A DNA stretch of 64,000 nt, from the NCBI RefSeq assembly GCF_030409605.1, contig NZ_JAUFQG010000004.1, positions 2,048,501-2,112,500 on the forward strand. The letters run 5' to 3'. A program made the position numbers and the translations under genes. The DNA comes from Simiduia curdlanivorans. GTDB taxonomy: Bacteria; Pseudomonadota; Gammaproteobacteria; Pseudomonadales; Cellvibrionaceae. The notes beneath the pieces are model-generated. The model ran no database searches, was not told the DNA's origin, and saw only the letters and a list, made by a program, of their open reading frames with translations. Positions 24,456 through 33,622 of this stretch are shown piece after piece; the first letter of the stretch is position 1, and each line of letters begins with the position of its first letter.

Positions 24456-26795
24456 ATGTCGACAGGAAGCACAGGGGCCAAAGTAGTGCCTTTGAAGCCA
24501 GATGCGAAAATCGAAAGCCGGCGCATAGATCGCGCGCTGCTGGCTCGGTTGCCTGTGCCTGTGCAAGCTGTTCAACAAAAGGGTAAGCAGATACTCGCCG
24601 GTCTACTCCGCACCTTATTTGATAAAGCCGATGACTCCTTATTCGAATTGGCCGATAGGGCGGTGAATAACCAAGATCAAAACCTCTATTTCGAGTCTAT
24701 GCGGGAAGTGCGCCTGAAGCGCCGAAACGTCGAAACCCAGTTTGCGGACCAAATCGACAGTGCCTTTGCGGTATTGGCCGGTGGAGAGCCGAAGGCCGAG
24801 AGTGGCGATGCATTGGACGAAGAATTTTCCATGGACAATTTGTCTCTGGTTCAGAATGATGAGCTGGAGGAGCTAGTCGCCACGGATTCCATGATTACCA
24901 AGGCCAACGAGCGCTTTGCGGAATCTATTCAACACCTCGCTTTACGCTTGGACAGCTTGGTACCCAACAAGGTCTATCAAAAGAACAATCCCCTAGGGCC
25001 AGATGTGCTGTGTGCCGGTTTCGTCGCGGCCAGTGGTTGTATGTCCTTGGATATCAAGGCGCGCCTGGTGCTCTTTAAGCTGTTTGATCGGCTGGTGGTG
25101 ACCCAGCTGGGTAATTTATACGACGAAGCCAATAAAACCTTGGTGGAGCATAATATTCTGCCATCCTTGAAAGGGCAGCTGCGGCAGGATCGCAGAGCGG
25201 CAGTAGCCCAGCGAGCGCCAAGCCAACAAGGCGGTCAATCCGGTTATACCAATACCGGTGGCCAAGCGGGTGTTAATTCAAGCGTCGATAACGAAGTCTT
25301 GTCGACTTTGCAGCAGCTCTTGGCTGAGCAGCGTGGCGGTGTGGATGGTGATCAATTAACGCCTGAGTTTTCTGGCTCGCCCACCATTGGCACCACAGAT
25401 GTCATGCGCTTGTTGTCGCAGCTTCAGCAGCGCGATTTGCCCAGTGGGCAGCGCAATATCAAGTCCGTACTCGATCACGTGCTGCGCGCGCGCGATGACG
25501 GCAAGAAGCTCGGTCAGCTCGATGACGACGTGATTAACCTCGTGAACATGATGTTCGAGTTTATTCTCGACGATCGTAACTTAGCCTCGCCAATGAAGGC
25601 CTTGCTAGGCCGTTTACAAATTCCTTTACTGAAAGTTGCCATTGCCGATAAGTCTTTCTTCGGCAAAGGCGGCCACCCGGCGCGGCGCTTGTTAAACGAG
25701 TTGGCCACGGCGGCGCTCGGCTGGCAGGGTGATGGCGGAGAGAAAGATGCATTGTTCAAGAAAATATCGAGCATTGTGCAAACCCTGATTACGGACTTTG
25801 ACAGCGACGTCTCTATTTTCTCGGATATGTTGGCAGACTTTGTCTCTTTTACTGAAAAAGAAAAACGTCGGGCGTCGATTTTAGAGCAGCGCACGCTCGA
25901 TGCCGAAGACGGCAAGGCTAAGTCTGAACAGGCGCGTGCCTTGGTTAACCAGAGCGTCAATGCGCTCATTGGTGGTCGTAATTTACCTGAGCCGGTGCTC
26001 AAGTTATTGCACGAGGCGTGGGGCAATGTGTTGTTTCTGACCTGCCTAAAGCACGATACCCAAAGCGATGAATGGAAGGATGTGCTGCAAACGGCGGCCG
26101 ATCTTGTCTGGAGTGTAAGTGCCACCCTCGATAAAGAAAGCCGCGCCAAGATGTTACAACTGGTACCTGATTTGTTGAAGCGTTTGCGTGCCGGCTTGGA
26201 GAGTGTTTCCTACAACCCGTTCGAGATGACTCAGCTGTTTAAGCAGTTACAAAACGTCCATCTCGCGCGCTTGAAGGCGCCTTTGACGCCGGTAAAAGCG
26301 CCTGCTCCTGCACAACCCCAATCGGTAGCAGCACAACCTTTAACGACAGAAAAACGTGACACTACAGCGCACAAAGCTGCGGTTGAGGTCAAAGCGGCTG
26401 CAGAGGTTAAAGAGGTTGCCGTTGACCAGACACCACAGGCGATGGTTGAATCGGTGATTGCCGCTTTACCGGCCGCTGAGCCTGAAGTTCAAGCAAAGCT
26501 CGAGCAAGATCCGAATGATCCATTGCTCATGCAGGTGGCGAGAATGTCGCCGGGTAGTTGGTTTGAATACAACGATGGCTCCCAGCAATACCGCTGCCGT
26601 TTGGCCGCGATTATTAAGGCCACTGGGAAGTATATTTTCGTCAACCGCGCGGGCATGAAAGTGGCGGAAAAAACGGCGCCCGAGTTTGCCCAAGCGTTGC
26701 GCGATGGTCAATTGCAGTCGCTCGATGATGGCATGTTGTTTGATCGTGCCTTAGAAGCAGTTATCGGCAATCTGCGATCAACCCGCGGTCGTTAA
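24456..26795 (+). CDS. DUF1631 family protein
   Basis: A 779-residue soluble, mostly helical cytoplasmic protein. The N-terminal half (LLARLPVPVQAVQQKGKQ...ADDSLFELADRA) and the C-terminal half (residues ~680-779, with GSWFEYNDG...RCRLAAI...YIFVNRAGMKVAEK) are the conserved blocks of DUF1631; the latter has a PilZ-like beta-barrel appearance. A low-complexity Ala/Pro/Lys linker (~605-665) joins them. A DUF1631 gene occupies the same place between nadC and ampD in Pseudomonas. Function not established. Start ATG follows a GGTGG site. Confidence 0.88.
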   Translation: MSTGSTGAKVVPLKPDAKIESRRIDRALLARLPVPVQAVQQKGKQILAGLLRTLFDKADDSLFELADRAVNNQDQNLYFESMREVRLKRRNVETQFADQIDSAFAVLAGGEPKAESGDALDEEFSMDNLSLVQNDELEELVATDSMITKANERFAESIQHLALRLDSLVPNKVYQKNNPLGPDVLCAGFVAASGCMSLDIKARLVLFKLFDRLVVTQLGNLYDEANKTLVEHNILPSLKGQLRQDRRAAVAQRAPSQQGGQSGYTNTGGQAGVNSSVDNEVLSTLQQLLAEQRGGVDGDQLTPEFSGSPTIGTTDVMRLLSQLQQRDLPSGQRNIKSVLDHVLRARDDGKKLGQLDDDVINLVNMMFEFILDDRNLASPMKALLGRLQIPLLKVAIADKSFFGKGGHPARRLLNELATAALGWQGDGGEKDALFKKISSIVQTLITDFDSDVSIFSDMLADFVSFTEKEKRRASILEQRTLDAEDGKAKSEQARALVNQSVNALIGGRNLPEPVLKLLHEAWGNVLFLTCLKHDTQSDEWKDVLQTAADLVWSVSATLDKESRAKMLQLVPDLLKRLRAGLESVSYNPFEMTQLFKQLQNVHLARLKAPLTPVKAPAPAQPQSVAAQPLTTEKRDTTAHKAAVEVKAAAEVKEVAVDQTPQAMVESVIAALPAAEPEVQAKLEQDPNDPLLMQVARMSPGSWFEYNDGSQQYRCRLAAIIKATGKYIFVNRAGMKVAEKTAPEFAQALRDGQLQSLDDGMLFDRALEAVIGNLRSTRGR

Positions 26796-26846
26796 GCCCC
26801 GCATTTTTCTTATATACTGGCCTCCGCTCATTGACGAGGCTAGTTC

Positions 26847-27413
26847 GTGTCTGTTGAAAACTCCCCACCTCATGACCAAGATCAGTGGCTCGATGCTGCT
26901 CGCCGTCTGGCATCGCCTAACTTTAATGATCGACCGCAAGGCGTAGAGCCCAGCTTATTAGTGATCCACAATATCAGCTTGCCACCTGATAATTTCGGCG
27001 GCACGGATGTTGAGGCGTTATTTCTAAATAAGCTCGATTGGGCGGCACATCCCTACTATCGTGAAATAGAAGGCCTGCAGGTCTCAGCGCATTTCTATAT
27101 CAAGCGCTCGGGTCAGTTATTGCAGTTTGTGCCGTTAAATCGCCGTGCTTGGCATGCTGGGCAATCGGTATTTGAAGGGGTTGCCAATTGCAACGACTAT
27201 TCTATTGGTGTTGAGCTGGAAGGCTCTGACCATGTACCTTTCACCGATGTTCAATACGACCAGCTTGGGCAATTGACCCAGGCCATTCGAGCGCTCTACC
27301 CGAACATCACGCGGGCGAGAATAACCGGGCATTCCGCTATATCACCCGGGCGCAAAACCGACCCAGGGCCACATTTTGACTGGCCGCGTTACCTATCGCT
27401 GATTGGAGAATAA
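26847..27413 (+). CDS. ampD: 1,6-anhydro-N-acetylmuramyl-L-alanine amidase AmpD
   Basis: Cytoplasmic zinc amidase that cleaves the stem peptide from 1,6-anhydro-muropeptides during cell-wall recycling; its loss induces AmpC-type beta-lactamases in many species. The 188 residues begin at a GTG and show zinc ligands in LVIHNISLPP, RRAWHAG and DPGPHFDW, with GHSAISPGRKTDPG typical of AmpD rather than AmiD. The stop is 2 bases before ampE. Confidence 0.96.
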   Translation: MSVENSPPHDQDQWLDAARRLASPNFNDRPQGVEPSLLVIHNISLPPDNFGGTDVEALFLNKLDWAAHPYYREIEGLQVSAHFYIKRSGQLLQFVPLNRRAWHAGQSVFEGVANCNDYSIGVELEGSDHVPFTDVQYDQLGQLTQAIRALYPNITRARITGHSAISPGRKTDPGPHFDWPRYLSLIGE

Positions 27414-27415
27414 TA

Positions 27416-28279
27416 ATGGGATTTGTCAGCTTACTTGTGGTTTTAGCCTTGGTTCAATGGTGGGGCTCCGGTGGGCCTTTGCATCGGGACGCGTGGTATT
27501 TGGGTTTAATCGATCGGGTACACCGGCAAATATCCGGCGTTGCCTCGCGGCTATTTGTGTTGGTTGGCTTACCTGTCTTGCTACTTCTCGCGCTGTGTTT
27601 AGCCTTACTGTACGGCTTGTCTGCTAAGTGGATCATTGTCATTAATGTGCCGGTTTTGCTGTTTGCACTTGGGCGTGGGCGGCTGGATCTACTGGTGCAA
27701 AACTACCGCTCGGCTTGGTTAGATCAAGCCAATGCTGATGCCTGTGAAGCGGTCAATGCGCTGCGCTTGGATGGCGAGCTCTCCTGCCAGACCGACGGCG
27801 AGTGGCAAGGGGTGCACGCCGAAGCCTTTCAAGCCATTAGTTACCGGGGCTTTGAGCGCATGTTTGTGGTGTTATTTTGGTTTGCTATTTTAGGTGCTCC
27901 CGGCGCGCTACTGTATCGGCTAAGTGCTATATATGCGCGCCAACCTGACCCAGATACTGCTCTGTCACAGCGTTTGCTTTGGATTTTGGAGTGGCCCGCG
28001 GCCCGGGTTTACTATTTGTCGGTGGCGATGGTGGGTAATTTTGTTGCTTGCGCCGAGCGTTGGCGAGTGCTCGGCTTGTGCATGGCCAGTCCTACGCCCA
28101 TGGTCATCGAGGCGTTTAATCGTGGCGCACTGGGTTTAGATGGCGCCTTGGTGCGCGAGATATCGCCAGGCGACACCGAGGCCTTGCGTGAAATTGATAA
28201 TCTGGTCGGGCTTATGTCCCGCGCGCTGATTCTGTGGGTTTGCGCCGCGGCGCTTATTGCCTTGCTACTAGGCGGATAG
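27416..28279 (+). CDS. ampE: Inner-membrane protein AmpE-like
   Basis: Integral membrane protein of the AmpE/CobD-related family, always coupled with ampD, role in beta-lactamase regulation or cell-wall signalling unresolved. The 287 residues contain about four membrane helices (near residues 1-15, 45-70, 140-165 and the C-terminal end) and the conserved LSCQTDGEWQGVHAEAFQAISYRGFERMFVVLFWF region. Its 3' end overlaps the convergent Y1-like gene by 26 bases. Confidence 0.92.
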   Translation: MGFVSLLVVLALVQWWGSGGPLHRDAWYLGLIDRVHRQISGVASRLFVLVGLPVLLLLALCLALLYGLSAKWIIVINVPVLLFALGRGRLDLLVQNYRSAWLDQANADACEAVNALRLDGELSCQTDGEWQGVHAEAFQAISYRGFERMFVVLFWFAILGAPGALLYRLSAIYARQPDPDTALSQRLLWILEWPAARVYYLSVAMVGNFVACAERWRVLGLCMASPTPMVIEAFNRGALGLDGALVREISPGDTEALREIDNLVGLMSRALILWVCAAALIALLLGG

Positions 28280-29378
28280 CGGGTAGGTCTAGGGTCAGAT
28301 CGTCTTCTACTGAATAATCCAGTTCTAAATCAATATCATCCGGGCTGGTGTGGAAACTGTGCTCGTCTAAGTCATTTTCCTTGGCGTTGCTATCCTGCAA
28401 TGCAGTCCAGGCACCAGCGGGAGCTTCATCCTTGGTGATTGGAGCAGGGCTGATGACCCCGGTAAGACTGTTCCGGATTTCAGGTTGTGTTTGGTAGGCG
28501 GCAGAGGGGGCGCTGAGCTTGCTGGCGCTGGTGATAATGTATTGGCTGGCCTCGCGGCTCGCCAATCGCGCTAAGCCTATTAACTCTTCTGCGGAGCAAT
28601 CAAACAGTTCGCTCAATGCCGTGTGTTTCTCATCGAAAATAGCTAGGTATTGGCACAGTGCGCAGCTGAGCCCGGCTAAATATTGCTTGCGTCTATTGGA
28701 GCGGTGGTGGGTTAGGTGCGTCCATTGGGTTTGGTGCTCGCTCAACACAAATTCGGCAACGCCCCGCTCGGTGAGTGCTTCACTTGGGTTAATTGCGCTC
28801 TCAATCTGCCCTAATCTGCGTTGACCTTGCGCAGGCAGCAGCGGCTGAGACTGCACTCGGCTAGATTGCTCAAGTAAATGTAAGTAAGCCCTAACACGAT
28901 TGGATTGGCGCGGTGTAACTTGGTGCCACAGGGCTTCTGTATCTAGCCAGCTGGGTGCAAGGTTCGGTTGGGCGAAGGCTTGATGGCTACTCCAAGGGTA
29001 TATATCGGCCTTGCTGCATAGACCGAGACTACAGGGCAGCAGATGTATCTGTGCGAGCCGTTGCGGTAGCTGCTTGCGCTCTATCTGCTTGAAGGTCCAA
29101 TGTCGGCTTAGCGGGTGCTCTGGGTTGCCCGTTAGTGCGTCCAGCAGGGCTTGAGAAAGCGCGCGCCCCTGTTCGGCATCGGCAAGGGCAATAAGGTGAA
29201 CTTCCTGCTCGAGCAGGCAAAAAGCGCCAATGGCTGTGTGGCTTTGCGATAAGCCGGCCAGCACATCAAGCGTGGCTCGGTAGTCTTCCGGGCCGCTAAA
29301 CAGTACGTCTTGACTGGGGTTACGTAGGCGTAAATAGGTAAAGCAAACATGATTGTGCATAGCGATTTCCCGACTCAT
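28254..29378 (-). CDS. Degenerate Y1/REP-associated transposase-like protein
   Basis: The first ~150 of 374 residues align in order with Y1 (IS200/RAYT-type) transposases: DVLFSGPEDYRATLDVLAG, then AFCLLEQEVHLIALAD where active enzymes have YCLMPNHVHLLL, then YPWSSHQAF and PSWLDTEALW matching the usual YPWSSYRAY and WLD. The HUH motif is spoiled (EVH) and no catalytic Tyr is apparent at the usual place, so it should not cut DNA. Residues ~170-300 are helical, and the C-terminus is acidic and low-complexity. Probably domesticated as a DNA/RNA-binding protein; function unknown. Confidence 0.7.
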   Translation of the reverse strand: MSREIAMHNHVCFTYLRLRNPSQDVLFSGPEDYRATLDVLAGLSQSHTAIGAFCLLEQEVHLIALADAEQGRALSQALLDALTGNPEHPLSRHWTFKQIERKQLPQRLAQIHLLPCSLGLCSKADIYPWSSHQAFAQPNLAPSWLDTEALWHQVTPRQSNRVRAYLHLLEQSSRVQSQPLLPAQGQRRLGQIESAINPSEALTERGVAEFVLSEHQTQWTHLTHHRSNRRKQYLAGLSCALCQYLAIFDEKHTALSELFDCSAEELIGLARLASREASQYIITSASKLSAPSAAYQTQPEIRNSLTGVISPAPITKDEAPAGAWTALQDSNAKENDLDEHSFHTSPDDIDLELDYSVEDDLTLDLPAIRLVARQ

Positions 29379-29489
29379 CCCTTAAAAATAGTTGAGTTTG
29401 AGCCTTTGGCAAGGCAGGCCCCGATGGTGGCTGACTATTCGGTGCGGTAGATCTGCTATTATCGCGCCATTGTTTAGGAGAGATTGATT

Positions 29490-29972
29490 ATGCCCACCTT
29501 TGATATTGTTTCTGAAGTCGATAAGCAAGTGCTGACCAACTGTGTGGATCAGTCTACACGAATTATCACCACGCGCTTTGACTTCAAGGGTGTCGATGCC
29601 AGTTTTGAACGCAAGGATTATGTGGTGACGCTGATTGCCGAGGTGGAGTTTCAGGTGCGCCAGATGCTCGATATCTTTCAAGGCGCCTTGCACAAGGCGG
29701 GTATTGATATCGCCTGTTTGGAGGTGGCTGAACCGGTTATGAGCGGTAAGCTGACGCGCATGGCGGTGACCGTGCGCACCGGCTTAGATGCCGACTTGTG
29801 TCGCAAAATTGTCAAGATGATTAAGGATAAAAAGCTGAAAGTGCAGTCGCAAGTGCAGGGCGATCAGGTGCGCGTGACCGGCAAAAAGCGCGACGACCTA
29901 CAAGAGGTTATCGCCATGTTGCGGGCGTCAGATATTGAGATGCCGCTGCAGTTTGATAACTTCCGCGATTAA
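29490..29972 (+). CDS. yajQ: YajQ family nucleotide-binding protein
   Basis: Small (160 residues) DUF520 protein with two ferredoxin-like domains; homologues bind nucleotides or RNA, and one in Xanthomonas/Pseudomonas is a cyclic-di-GMP effector. It starts MPTFDIVSEVDKQ, has the TRFDFKG segment, and ends EMPLQFDNFRD, all diagnostic. A TTG at 29484 is in frame, but the ATG at 29490 follows AGGAGA at proper distance and matches the family start. Confidence 0.96.
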   Translation: MPTFDIVSEVDKQVLTNCVDQSTRIITTRFDFKGVDASFERKDYVVTLIAEVEFQVRQMLDIFQGALHKAGIDIACLEVAEPVMSGKLTRMAVTVRTGLDADLCRKIVKMIKDKKLKVQSQVQGDQVRVTGKKRDDLQEVIAMLRASDIEMPLQFDNFRD

Positions 29973-30017
29973 CTGTTCAATGCTTTTAACCGCGTCAGCG
30001 ATTAAGCGGCGCCTTGG

Positions 30018-31007
30018 CTATTTCTCCTGCCAGCGAAATAGCCAAGCGCTTAGCCCGATCAGGAGCGTCGTAATCAGCACCAACGCCGCTAAGTGATCGC
30101 TGACTTGGCCTAGGCTGGCGCCGTCTACCATCACCGCGCGCGCGGCTTTTACCATGTGGGTTAGAGGGCTGAGGTTGGCGATAGCGTTGAGCCAGGCCGG
30201 TGCGCCGTCGAGCGAGAACCAAACTTCCGACACCATTAGCATGGGGAAACTTACAAAGTTGAGCAAGCCGTTGGCGAACTCTTCGCTGGCACTTCGCGCC
30301 GCCACCAATAGGCCGAGCGATAGCACGCTCAAGTTGCCCAGGATGGCGATAAGCAGTAAATCCCAGTAGCTGCCTAGCATGAGAAAATCTAGGAATAAGT
30401 CACAGCTTAGATACACGATGCTGGACACCATCAGCATGATAATCATGCGCGATGCGATTTGTGCGCCGATAAACTCTACCGGGTGAACCGGTGTGGCTTG
30501 TAAGCGTTTTAGCACGCCGTTTTTTCGGTACCGCACTATCACATAGCCGATGCCCCACAAGCCCGAAAACATTAAATTCATACCCAGAATGCCGGGGACC
30601 ACCCAGTCCACATAGCGCACGGCCTGGCCGCTTATTTCTTGCCGTTGCCAGTTACCTTTTTGTGCAATTAGGGCCTCCAACACGCGACCTTTTTCACTAC
30701 TCGGGTTTAACCAATATTGCTGGGTTGTTTGGTCAACTAACAGATCCAATTGATGATGGGCGATGCGCTGCTGGCCATAGTCGAGCTCGGTCACTGGCAC
30801 GAAGCGGGTAAAGGCGGGGTCGAATAAGGTGACGGCAGTTTCGCTGTCGAGCACGCCCACTTTGAACAACTTTTGGCCACCATTGTTAAAGGCCAGTGCC
30901 ACCAAGCCAATGATCAGTGGCGGCATGACAAAAGACCAAATCAGCGAGCTCTTGTCCCGGTAGTACTCTTTGTTGCGCGCCATAAATAAGGCGAAAAGGC
31001 GTTTCAT
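30018..31007 (-). CDS. ABC-2 type transporter permease
   Basis: Membrane half of an ABC exporter. The 329 residues show a cytoplasmic start, a helix at ~22-42, a large periplasmic loop (~45-150), and five further helices between ~165 and the C-terminus, the pattern of the YhhJ/DrrB-type ABC-2 permeases. It lies 12 bases after the ATPase gene (31020-31901), with which it must pair. Substrate cannot be told. Convergent with yajQ across 45 bases. Confidence 0.9.
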   Translation of the reverse strand: MKRLFALFMARNKEYYRDKSSLIWSFVMPPLIIGLVALAFNNGGQKLFKVGVLDSETAVTLFDPAFTRFVPVTELDYGQQRIAHHQLDLLVDQTTQQYWLNPSSEKGRVLEALIAQKGNWQRQEISGQAVRYVDWVVPGILGMNLMFSGLWGIGYVIVRYRKNGVLKRLQATPVHPVEFIGAQIASRMIIMLMVSSIVYLSCDLFLDFLMLGSYWDLLLIAILGNLSVLSLGLLVAARSASEEFANGLLNFVSFPMLMVSEVWFSLDGAPAWLNAIANLSPLTHMVKAARAVMVDGASLGQVSDHLAALVLITTLLIGLSAWLFRWQEK

Positions 31008-31019
31008 AGCATCATTCCA

Positions 31020-31901
31020 TTAATCGCGCAGCGTGTGACCGGTGAGCTTTAAAAATAAATCGTCTAATGTCGGCGTGCGAATTTGTAAGCTGGTGAGCGC
31101 AACATTGTGGGCGAGTAATTGGTTTAGGGTGGTTTCCACCTGATTGGCGGCAATTTGCCATTGATCCCGATGGCGTTCGGCACCGAGCGTTTTGGCTTGC
31201 TGCTCTGACAGGGCTGCTACTTCGAGGCATACAAACACCTGATGAAAATGCTCGGCTAACAAGGCCTCGGGGCTGCCTTGGGCGATGATGTTGCCCCGGT
31301 CCATAATCACCAGCTGATCACACAGGTACTGCGCCTCATCCATATAGTGGGTGGTAAGCACAATGGTTTTGCCTTGGGCTTTAATGCGCTCCACCAGATC
31401 CCAGAAATTTCGCCGCGATTGCGGGTCCAGACCGGTGGTTGGTTCATCTAAGAATACGATGGCGGGGTCATTAATCAGCGCTAACGCCAGCAACAACCGC
31501 TGGCGTTGGCCGCCGGAGAGTTTGGCTGCGTCGCGATTAAGGTATTCGCCCAATTGGCATTGCTGCACTAGGTCTGCTATGGCCGTGTGCTGCGGGTAAA
31601 GCCCAGCGAACAGGGCCAGTACTTCGGCAACAGTCAAGTGATCCATCAGCGCGGTGGATTGAAATTGAATACCCACCTCGTTTTTAAAGCGCTGATCTTG
31701 CTTAGTACCTTTATATAAAATTTCGCCCTCTGAAATGGGGGTGATGCCCTCTATCATCTCAATGGTGGTGGTTTTGCCGGCGCCATTGGGGCCGAGTAAA
31801 CCGAAGCAATGGCCTTGCTGAATAGAAAACGTGATGCCATTAACAGCGGCGGCTTCGCCATAGCGCTTGGTTAAGTTTTTTACGTCGAGTAGATTGCTCA
31901 C
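31020..31901 (-). CDS. ABC transporter ATP-binding protein
   Basis: ATPase of the ABC-2 exporter. The 293 residues contain Walker A GPNGAGKTTT, signature LSGGQRQR, Walker B IVFLDEPTTGLDP and the switch His in TTHYMDEA. A C-terminal ~70-residue extension, ending DDLFLKLTGHTLRD, is typical of the drug/antibiotic-exporter (CcmA/DrrA) group. It is the first gene of a two-gene operon, divergent from the AmpG-like gene. Confidence 0.95.
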   Translation of the reverse strand: MSNLLDVKNLTKRYGEAAAVNGITFSIQQGHCFGLLGPNGAGKTTTIEMIEGITPISEGEILYKGTKQDQRFKNEVGIQFQSTALMDHLTVAEVLALFAGLYPQHTAIADLVQQCQLGEYLNRDAAKLSGGQRQRLLLALALINDPAIVFLDEPTTGLDPQSRRNFWDLVERIKAQGKTIVLTTHYMDEAQYLCDQLVIMDRGNIIAQGSPEALLAEHFHQVFVCLEVAALSEQQAKTLGAERHRDQWQIAANQVETTLNQLLAHNVALTSLQIRTPTLDDLFLKLTGHTLRD

Positions 31902-31923
31902 AACATTAAGTCTTCGATTAGGC

Positions 31924-31951
31924 TTGGGCTTTTGAGGCTCAGCAGTATAAC
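31924..31951 (+). promoter_or_regulatory. Possible sigma-70 promoter of the AmpG-like gene
   Basis: TTGGGC (31924-31929), 16-base spacer, TATAAC (31946-31951), placed 55 bases before the chosen ATG at 32007. Plausible but unsupported otherwise. Confidence 0.35.
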
Positions 31952-32006
31952 AACTGGCGGCCAGCGCGGGGATTCTGTTACCGTGCCGGTTGGAAATGGG
32001 GGTTAT

Positions 32007-33269
32007 ATGGATTGGGCATTTTACCGCAGGTCAATTTTTAACCGGCGTATGTTGGTGTGTGTGGCCACGGGCTTTGCCTCGGGCATGCCGCTGTATGTAT
32101 TGATCCAGCTTGTGCCAGCATGGCTGCGCACAGAAGGCGTGGGTCTCGCCGAAATCGGCTTATTTGCGTTAATCGGTTTCCCCTATACGTGGAAGTTTCT
32201 CTGGGCGCCGTTGCTCGATCGCTACAGCTTGCCGCTCTTGGGGCGCCGGCGCGGCTGGATGCTGGCCACGCAATTGAGCTTACTCGCCTCTATCGCCGCT
32301 TTAGGTTTTATCGACCCCAAAAGCTCGCTCATGCTAGTGGCCACACTCAGTGCGCTGGTGGCTTTTTTTAGTGCCACCCAAGACATCGTGCTGGACGCTT
32401 TTCGGCGCGAAATATTGCCCGATGCCGAGCTGGGTATTGGCTTGTCGATTAATGTGCAGGCTTACCGTTTGTCGAGCTTAATTCCGGGTTCATTAGCCTT
32501 GATTCTCGCGGATCACCTCGCTTGGTCGTGGGTGTTTAGCATCGTTGCCGGATTTATGTTGGTCGCGATTGCGGCAACGTTTTGGTTTGTTGAGCCCAAA
32601 CAGCTCGAGTTGCGGCAGCGTACGTTTTTCAGTTCGGTGGTGGCGCCGTTCAAAGAGTTTATCGGGCGCAAGGGCTTGTTGGGGGCGGCTTTGCTGTTGC
32701 TCTTTATGTTGCTCTATAAATTAGGTGACAACATGGCCACGGCACTTTCATCGCCATTTTATATAGACCTCGGTTACAGCTTGAGTGACATAGGCTTAGT
32801 GGCTAAGAATGCGGCGCTTTGGCCGGCGATTGTGGGTGGGCTTTTGGGCGGTTTGTTAATGTTGCGCTGGGGCATAAACCGCGCCCTGTGGATATTTGGC
32901 GTGGTGCAATTAACCACTATCTTGGGCTTTGCTTGGCTCGCGCTGCAGGAGCCAAATAATACTTATCTAGCCTTGGTTATCGCCGCCGAGTATTTAGGCG
33001 TTGGTTTGGGAACGGCGGCTTTCACGGCCTTTCAAGCGCGGGAAACCAGCCCGCTATTCGCCGCCACCCAGTTGGCGCTGTTTACCGCGTTGGCGTCAAT
33101 TCCACGCACTTTCGTTAACGCCAGTACGGGCTGGTTAGTGGAAGTATTGGGCTGGTATCCGTTCTTCATGTTGTGCGCGCTGGTGGCCATTCCCGGCATG
33201 CTGTTGTTATTTTTAGTGGCGCCCTGGGGCGCTAGTGCTGAGCTTAGGGGCACCACAAATAGCGCTTGA
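32007..33269 (+). CDS. ampG: AmpG-like muropeptide permease (MFS)
   Basis: Twelve-helix major-facilitator permease that imports anhydro-muropeptides from the periplasm. From the ATG at 32007 (GGGGG ribosome-binding site) it is 420 residues; the frame extends 75 bases upstream but with non-family sequence. AmpG hallmarks are the N-terminal GFASGMPLYVL, WRTEGV-like LRTEGVGLAEIGLFAL, the GFPYTWKFLWAPLLDR loop, and SATQDIVLDAFRREIL. Together with ampD and ampE nearby it implies a recycling locus. It overlaps the following convergent gene by 26 bases. Confidence 0.9.
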   Translation: MDWAFYRRSIFNRRMLVCVATGFASGMPLYVLIQLVPAWLRTEGVGLAEIGLFALIGFPYTWKFLWAPLLDRYSLPLLGRRRGWMLATQLSLLASIAALGFIDPKSSLMLVATLSALVAFFSATQDIVLDAFRREILPDAELGIGLSINVQAYRLSSLIPGSLALILADHLAWSWVFSIVAGFMLVAIAATFWFVEPKQLELRQRTFFSSVVAPFKEFIGRKGLLGAALLLLFMLLYKLGDNMATALSSPFYIDLGYSLSDIGLVAKNAALWPAIVGGLLGGLLMLRWGINRALWIFGVVQLTTILGFAWLALQEPNNTYLALVIAAEYLGVGLGTAAFTAFQARETSPLFAATQLALFTALASIPRTFVNASTGWLVEVLGWYPFFMLCALVAIPGMLLLFLVAPWGASAELRGTTNSA

Positions 33270-33555
33270 TCGGGACTTTGCCTTGCTCGAAAACCACGCC
33301 TTCGGCTTCGAGTAAGCGCCGTTGACGTTTATAGCTGGCTGAGTCGAGGGCGAAGGCTAGCCGCCCAGTGGAGGTGGTCACCCTAAACCAGGGTAGTTTG
33401 CCGCCTTGGGGTAAGTCTTTCAGAATTTTCCCTACCATACGCGACCGTTTAGGAAAGCCGGCCATAGCCGCCAGTCGTCCATAGCTGGTTACCTTGCCCG
33501 CCGGAATGCCATACAGCAGCTGATAAATGTGGGTTTGAAATTCTTTATCTGTCAT
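33244..33555 (-). CDS. Alkyltransferase-like protein (ATL), MGMT-related
   Basis: A 103-residue stand-alone DNA-binding half of O6-alkylguanine transferase. It has the helix-turn-helix segment IPAGKVTSYGRLAAMAGFPKRSRMVGKIL and the core LPWFRV in which Trp replaces the catalytic Cys of the PCHR motif. Such ATL proteins bind alkylated guanine and recruit nucleotide-excision repair rather than removing the alkyl group. The family normally ends, as here, with a short basic C-terminus. Confidence 0.92.
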   Translation of the reverse strand: MTDKEFQTHIYQLLYGIPAGKVTSYGRLAAMAGFPKRSRMVGKILKDLPQGGKLPWFRVTTSTGRLAFALDSASYKRQRRLLEAEGVVFEQGKVPIKRYLWCP

Positions 33556-33622
33556 TTTTGGACTAAATTCGTTTAAAATTCGCGAAATTGTTTAACTCGC
33601 GCGAAAGTGTAATGGAGATGTC

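Noticed and set aside
25514..26149. 211-codon frame antisense to the DUF1631 gene
   Set aside because: Antisense shadow with Ser/Arg-rich low-quality product and no start signals.
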